Source: Planctomycetota bacterium (GTDB taxonomy: Bacteria; Planctomycetota; Brocadiia; SM23-32). Taken from it: 10,873 nt of DNA. The position numbers were made by a program, and so were the translations under genes. The DNA lies in the NCBI GenBank assembly GCA_030604585.1, contig JAUVVP010000025.1, positions 1 through 10,873 on the forward strand, read 5' to 3'. This document shows, piece after piece, positions 7,575 through 10,873 of this stretch; the first letter of the stretch is position 1; the number at the start of each line of letters is the position of its first letter. The notes beneath the pieces are model-generated. The model saw only the letters and a list, made by a program, of their open reading frames with translations, was not told the origin of the DNA and did no database searches.

Positions 7575-8465
7575 CTATCCTCCCGCAAAACAGGCCGTCA
7601 CCTCGAAGTAGCGCTTGAAGAAGCGCTCGGCGTTGACGGCGGCGCCCACGCGGTGGGGGCCCTCCGTCTCTTGCTCGAAGAGCGTCACGCCGTAGGCGTC
7701 CTTCCTCTCCAGCTCCATCCTCACGCGGCCGGTGCGGTAGGTGCACAGGTCCGGCTCGAAGACGCAGGCGGCGGCCAGCGGGTCGTGGAAGGTGATCTGC
7801 TCGGCATGGCCGAACCAGACCTCGGCCATCTCTTTGACCACCTCGAACGGGCCGCCCTGGAACCGCCGGCGGCACTCGTCGGGCGGCAGCGTGCACTTCA
7901 GCGTTACGTCCAGGCCGTAGGCCGTCAGCTGCGGCACCTGCGCGCCGAACACCAGGGCGCTGGCGAGCGGGTCGCCGGAGGTGTTCCATTCGCCCTGGTC
8001 ACCGGGGAAGTAGTAGCCGCCCATCATCACCAGCCGCTTCAGCATGGCGGGCACCTCGGGGTCCACGGCGAAGAGCAGGCCGACGTTCGTCAGAGGCCCG
8101 ATAGTGAGCAAGGTGACCTCCCCCGGGCGGCTTCGGATGGTCCGGCGGAGGAACCCGACCGCTTCGTAGGCCGCGAAATCGTCCCGGTGCGCCCAGCGGG
8201 TCAGCACCTCGGCCTGGGGGGCCTGGGGTTGCTTCTGCTCGTAGAGCAGCGGCACGTCGCAGCCGCTGAAGATGGGCACGTCCTCCCGGCCGGCGGCCCG
8301 GCATAGGGCGTCGGCCAGCATGGCCCGCTCGCGCGGCCGGCCCGTGACGGTCGTCACGCCCAGCAGCTCGCATCGCGGCTCGGCCAGCAGGTAGGTCAGG
8401 CAGACGGCGTCATCAATGTCCGAACCGATGTCGGTATCCAGCAGCAGGGGCATCTGCTCGTCCAT
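7575..8465 (-). CDS. Inosine/uridine-preferring nucleoside hydrolase family protein
   Basis: This family hydrolyses the N-glycosidic bond of ribonucleosides to free base and ribose, using a Ca2+ ion, in nucleoside salvage. From ATG 8465 the protein has 296 residues, close to the usual 310. The N-terminal aspartate cluster DTDIGSDIDDA (10-20) is the metal and ribose site. GVTTVTG follows, then GPLTN (123-127), MMGGYYFPG, EWNTSGDP (159-166), whose N161 and D165 fit the ribose-binding N...DP element, and FHDPLAAA, where H227 is the likely general acid and D228 a metal ligand. The start is set by GAGAGGGGGAA about 7 nt upstream, although the frame continues upstream to 8690. No signal peptide is seen. 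Base specificity cannot be read from sequence. It converges on the sigma-partner gene with only 27 nt between stops and no obvious terminator. Confidence 0.93.
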   Translation of the reverse strand: MDEQMPLLLDTDIGSDIDDAVCLTYLLAEPRCELLGVTTVTGRPRERAMLADALCRAAGREDVPIFSGCDVPLLYEQKQPQAPQAEVLTRWAHRDDFAAYEAVGFLRRTIRSRPGEVTLLTIGPLTNVGLLFAVDPEVPAMLKRLVMMGGYYFPGDQGEWNTSGDPLASALVFGAQVPQLTAYGLDVTLKCTLPPDECRRRFQGGPFEVVKEMAEVWFGHAEQITFHDPLAAACVFEPDLCTYRTGRVRMELERKDAYGVTLFEQETEGPHRVGAAVNAERFFKRYFEVTACFAGG

Positions 8466-8520
8466 CTGCGTTCCCCCTCTCTCTGTTGAACTCGCGCCTT
8501 GCCGGCGGCGCCGGCCGGGC

Positions 8521-8550
8521 TTGACATATACCACAGCCCGCTGGCAGAAT
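8521..8550 (+). promoter_or_regulatory. Candidate promoter for threonine synthase
   Basis: A perfect TTGACA -35 box (8521-8526) stands 18 nt from CAGAAT (8545-8550), which matches -10 consensus at 4 of 6. Transcription would start near 8557, leaving about 130 nt of leader before ATG 8689. The site shares its DNA with a candidate promoter for the divergent nucleoside hydrolase. Confidence 0.45.
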
Positions 8551-8553
8551 AAA
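8525..8553 (-). promoter_or_regulatory. Candidate extended -10 promoter for nucleoside hydrolase
   Basis: On the minus strand TGGTATATG provides an extended -10 (hexamer TATATG at 8530-8525, with TG one base upstream), and a weak TTTATT -35 (8553-8548) lies 17 nt away. The start would be near 8518, giving a leader of about 53 nt. That leader contains a GC hairpin (GCCGGC with GCCGGC, 8501-8515). The -35 match is poor, so this is tentative. Confidence 0.33.
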
Positions 8554-8688
8554 GGGGAAGGGGCGGCCCTATCAGCTCTGAGAGACATCTGAGCTGGGGT
8601 CGGCTTCTCTCTGCGGGCATTCCCATTGCGTCTCCCGGCGGCCGACGCGCCGGCTGTCTTGGTTGGCTCTCGTTTTTCGACCGATGCC

Positions 8689-10023
8689 ATGAGCGCGAAG
8701 TATCGAGCGTGGTTCCAGTGCTTCGCCGGCTGCGACGAGACTTACGAGCTGGACGAGATCATCTACAAATGCCGCCGGTGCGGGAGCCTGCTGGAGGTGC
8801 GTCACGACATGGAGGCCCTGGCCGAGCGGAGCGCCCAGCAGTGGAAACAGCTCTTCGCAGAGCGCTGGCGCGCGCCGTCCGGCCCGCTTGGCAGCGGCGT
8901 GTGGGGCAAGAAGGAATGGGTCTGCCCGCGCGTGGAGGACCGGAACATCGTGAGCCTGGGGGAGGGCACAACGCCCCTGCTGCGGGTGGAGAGCTTCGGC
9001 CGCCGCATCGGCGTGCCCGACGTGCACGTGAAGCTGTGCGGCAACTCCCACACCGGGTCGTTCAAGGACCTGGGGCTGACGGTGCTGGTGAGCATGGTGC
9101 AGCAGATGCGGGCGGAGGGCATGGACGTGCCGGCTGTGGCCTGCGCCTCTACCGGCGACACCTCGGCCGCCCTGGCCGCCTACTGCGCCCGGGCCGGCAT
9201 CCAGGCGGTCGTCTTCCTGCCGCACGAGAAGATCAGCCCCTCGCAGCTCGTCCAGCCCGTGGCCAACGGCGCACTGACCCTGGCGCTCGACACCGACTTC
9301 GACGGCTGCATGGAGCTGGTGCAGCAGGTGTGCAGCCGGAACGACATCTACCTGGCCAACTCGATGAACAGCCTGCGCATCGAGGGCCAGAAGACGGTCT
9401 CGGTCGAGATATGCCAGCAGTTGGGCTGGCAGGTGCCGGACTGGGTGGTGATCCCCGGCGGCAACCTGGGCAACGTGAGCGCCCTGGGGCTGGGGTTCGA
9501 GATGATGCACCGGCTCGGCTTGATAGACCGCCTGCCGCGCATCTGCTGCGCCCAGAGCACCGAGGCCAATCCGCTCTACCTGAGCTACCTGAAGGACTTC
9601 GAGAGCTTCGAGCCCCAGACCGCTCGCAAGACCCTGGCCACGGCCATCCAGATCGGCAACCCGGTCAGCGTCTGGAAAGCCATCAAGACGCTGAAGGACT
9701 TCGGCGGGATGGCCGAGCAGGCGACCGAGGATGAGCTGGCCGACGCCTGCGCCCAGGCGGACCTGAGCGGCCTGTTCACCGATCCGCACACGGGCGTGGC
9801 CCTGGCCGCGCTGATCAAGCTGGCAGAGCGGGGCGACATCACCTCGAAGGACCGGGTGGTGGTCATCTCAACCGCCCACGGGCTGAAGTTCCCCCAGTTC
9901 AAGATCGACTACCACTGGCAGAAGCTCTCCGCAGTGCGCAGCCGCCACGCCAACGCGCCGGTGGAGCTGCCGGCCGAGTACGATCCGGTCGTTTCGGCCA
10001 TCTTCGAGCGCGTCCGCGGCTGA
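8689..10023 (+). CDS. thrC: Threonine synthase
   Basis: Threonine synthase is a cytoplasmic PLP enzyme that converts O-phosphohomoserine to threonine and phosphate, the last step of threonine synthesis. From ATG 8689 the protein has 444 residues. It opens with a zinc-ribbon-like segment (C11, C15, C28, C31) found in many bacterial and archaeal threonine synthases. The conserved GEGTTPLL follows. The PLP Schiff-base lysine is K126 in SHTGSFKDLG. STGDTSAA (154-161) follows, then the phosphate-binding loop GGNLGN (257-262) and, near the C-terminus, STAHGLKFPQFK. The frame is open back to a TTG at 8626, but ATG 8689 fits the family's N-terminus. No clear Shine-Dalgarno sequence precedes it. Other fold-type II PLP enzymes (threonine dehydratase, cysteate synthase) are less likely, given the zinc-ribbon start and the AHGLKF ending. 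It stands alone, with no thrA or thrB beside it. Confidence 0.93.
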   Translation: MSAKYRAWFQCFAGCDETYELDEIIYKCRRCGSLLEVRHDMEALAERSAQQWKQLFAERWRAPSGPLGSGVWGKKEWVCPRVEDRNIVSLGEGTTPLLRVESFGRRIGVPDVHVKLCGNSHTGSFKDLGLTVLVSMVQQMRAEGMDVPAVACASTGDTSAALAAYCARAGIQAVVFLPHEKISPSQLVQPVANGALTLALDTDFDGCMELVQQVCSRNDIYLANSMNSLRIEGQKTVSVEICQQLGWQVPDWVVIPGGNLGNVSALGLGFEMMHRLGLIDRLPRICCAQSTEANPLYLSYLKDFESFEPQTARKTLATAIQIGNPVSVWKAIKTLKDFGGMAEQATEDELADACAQADLSGLFTDPHTGVALAALIKLAERGDITSKDRVVVISTAHGLKFPQFKIDYHWQKLSAVRSRHANAPVELPAEYDPVVSAIFERVRG

Positions 10024-10024
10024 A

Positions 10025-10076
10025 GCGGCCCCGGGCGTTTCTCAGCCGGCCATCTGGCTTCATCGCAAATGGCCGC
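10025..10076 (+). terminator. Possible hairpin downstream of thrC
   Basis: Two alternative stems are visible just after the thrC stop: GGCCAT (10048-10053) with ATGGCC (10069-10074) around a 15-nt loop, and GCGGCC (10025-10030) with GGCCGC (10071-10076). No T-run follows, so this is at best a weak or factor-assisted terminator and may be chance in GC-rich DNA. Confidence 0.25.
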
Positions 10077-10090
10077 TCCGGCCCTTACAA

Positions 10091-10120
10091 TTGACAATGG
10101 CCGGGCGCCCACCATATGAT
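10091..10120 (+). promoter_or_regulatory. Strong sigma70-type promoter for the STAS / response-regulator unit
   Basis: TTGACA (10091-10096; 6 of 6) is followed after 18 nt by TATGAT (10115-10120; 5 of 6). This is the best match to the housekeeping consensus in the window. Transcription would start near 10127, giving a short leader of about 22 nt before ATG 10150. Confidence 0.65.
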
Positions 10121-10149
10121 ACTGTGCTTAGGGATATCGGACGGGCCTC

Positions 10150-10524
10150 ATGGGGAGGGAGGTGTTTTCGGTCGTGATCGGCAATGTTCGCCACGAGAAC
10201 GGCGTCACGCTAGTGGAGATCACGGGGCGTTTCGACGCGGTCTCGGCTCCCGAGATCAAGTCGGACCTGCACAGCTTGATAGAGGGCGGCAGCACCAGGC
10301 TGGTGGTCAACCTCGAGAAGATGGATTTCATAGACAGCGCGGGCCTGGGCGTGCTGGTGAGCTGCCTGAGGAGGACGGCCGCCGAGGGCGGTGACCTGCG
10401 CCTGGCCGAGGTGCCCCCCTTCTGTCGGTCCATATTCGAACTGACTCGCCTGACGCGCGTCTTCGAGGTCACCGAGTCGGTAGAGCAGGCCGTCAGCGCC
10501 GTCGCGCAGGCGGACGAGAGCTGA
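10150..10524 (+). CDS. STAS-domain anti-sigma-factor antagonist (RsbV/SpoIIAA-like)
   Basis: A single STAS domain fills this 124-residue protein. GVTLVEITGRFDAVSAPEIK is the typical first strand and helix. LVVNLEKMDFIDSAGLGVLV carries the conserved serine (S63 in DSAGLG) that anti-sigma kinases phosphorylate in partner-switching systems. The C-terminal part (LRLAEVPPFCRSIFELTRL, VFEVTESVEQAV) also fits. In the unphosphorylated state such proteins bind an anti-sigma or switch kinase and free its target. The start is ambiguous: ATG 10150 has no ribosome-binding site of its own, whereas in-frame GTG 10174 lies 11 nt after GGGAGGGAGG, which overlaps the first codons of the longer form. With the short start the protein would be 116 residues and still contain the whole domain. 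A receiver-domain gene follows 69 nt downstream. No kinase or phosphatase gene is visible before the window ends. Confidence 0.92.
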   Translation: MGREVFSVVIGNVRHENGVTLVEITGRFDAVSAPEIKSDLHSLIEGGSTRLVVNLEKMDFIDSAGLGVLVSCLRRTAAEGGDLRLAEVPPFCRSIFELTRLTRVFEVTESVEQAVSAVAQADES

Positions 10525-10593
10525 GGGCAAGGGGTCTTCCTTTCCCGGCGGGTCCAGTTCGCGGCTTGCCCGTTGTGACCTACAGAGGGGTGG

Positions 10594-10873
10594 ATGGGCG
10601 AGGCACAGAGAATCCTGATCGTTGACGACGAGCCGCACATCCTCCGCTCGCTGGGGTTCGTCCTTTCCCGGGCCGGCTACGATGTGCTGGAGGCGCGCAG
10701 CGGCATAGAAGCGCTCGAGATGGTCGAGCAGGAGCGCCCCGATCTGGTCTTCCTTGACATCATGATGCCGCAACTGGACGGCTATGAGGTCTGCCGCAAG
10801 ATCAAGTCGTCCGACTCCCTCTCGGGCATCTACGTCATCCTGCTGACCGCCAAGGGCCAGGAGGACGACCGGC
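10594..10873 (+). CDS. Response regulator receiver domain protein (C-terminus outside window)
   Basis: From ATG 10594 the frame stays open for 93 codons to the window edge. It encodes most of a CheY-like receiver domain: ILIVDDEPHILRSL with the acidic pair D11 and D12, LVFLDIMMPQLDGYEV with phospho-acceptor D55, and ILLTAKG with T85 and K87. All four catalytic positions are present, so it should accept phosphate from a histidine kinase. GAGGGG lies about 3-5 nt before the ATG. What follows the receiver (DNA-binding, PP2C phosphatase, diguanylate cyclase or nothing) cannot be seen. The preceding STAS gene makes an RsbU/PP2C-type output attractive, but that is only inference. It probably shares the promoter at 10091-10120. 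Confidence 0.93.
   Translation, partial: MGEAQRILIVDDEPHILRSLGFVLSRAGYDVLEARSGIEALEMVEQERPDLVFLDIMMPQLDGYEVCRKIKSSDSLSGIYVILLTAKGQEDDR

Noticed and set aside
8572-9789. A 405-codon minus-strand open frame opposite thrC
   Set aside because: It is the codon-bias shadow of threonine synthase; it has no ribosome-binding site, and its His/Gln/Ala/Val-rich composition resembles no real protein.
1-10873. CRISPR array, tRNA, rRNA, transposase or prophage genes
   Set aside because: I saw no regularly spaced direct repeats, no cloverleaf-like sequence, no rRNA segment and no transposase or phage protein motifs in any frame.

Overview
The window is GC-rich bacterial chromosomal DNA. It holds nine protein genes, two of them cut by the window edges, on both strands and mostly in short, separately promoted units. 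LpxK (lipid A 4'-kinase) implies an LPS-bearing Gram-negative. LpxK, two Gfo/Idh/MocA oxidoreductases, an ECF sigma factor with an unknown partner, and several genes without a clear Shine-Dalgarno sequence together suggest Planctomycetota or a relative (PVC group, Hydrogenedentota). That placement is inference; no marker gene here settles it.

Layout, left to right. 1-644 (-): N-terminal 214 codons of a Gfo/Idh/MocA oxidoreductase. 645-922: divergent promoter region. 923-3589 (+): mutS, with a well-placed sigma70-type promoter at 848-876. 3590-3787: a convergent intergenic gap almost filled by a 182-bp imperfect palindrome whose four pairing blocks share one centre. 3788-4804 (-): a second, complete Gfo/Idh/MocA oxidoreductase with its own promoter. 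4962-6050 (+): lpxK. 6137-6718 (+): ECF sigma factor, overlapping 6711-7547 (+), an unrecognised Trp-rich soluble protein that looks translationally coupled to it. 7575-8465 (-): nucleoside hydrolase. 8689-10023 (+): threonine synthase, divergent from the hydrolase across a region where the two predicted promoters overlap. 10150-10524 (+): STAS-domain anti-sigma-factor antagonist with the best promoter in the window. 10594-end (+): response-regulator receiver domain, cut by the window edge.

The genes do not form one pathway. Repair (MutS), lipid A synthesis (LpxK), threonine synthesis (ThrC) and nucleoside salvage sit beside carbohydrate-type oxidoreductases. Two small regulatory modules stand out: the ECF sigma factor with its overlapping partner, and the STAS antagonist followed by a receiver domain, which is typical of the start of a partner-switching or stress-signalling operon that would continue past the window.

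I found no CRISPR array, rRNA, tRNA, transposase or prophage gene. The two features most worth following up are the long palindrome at 3596-3777 and the sigma-factor partner at 6711-7547.
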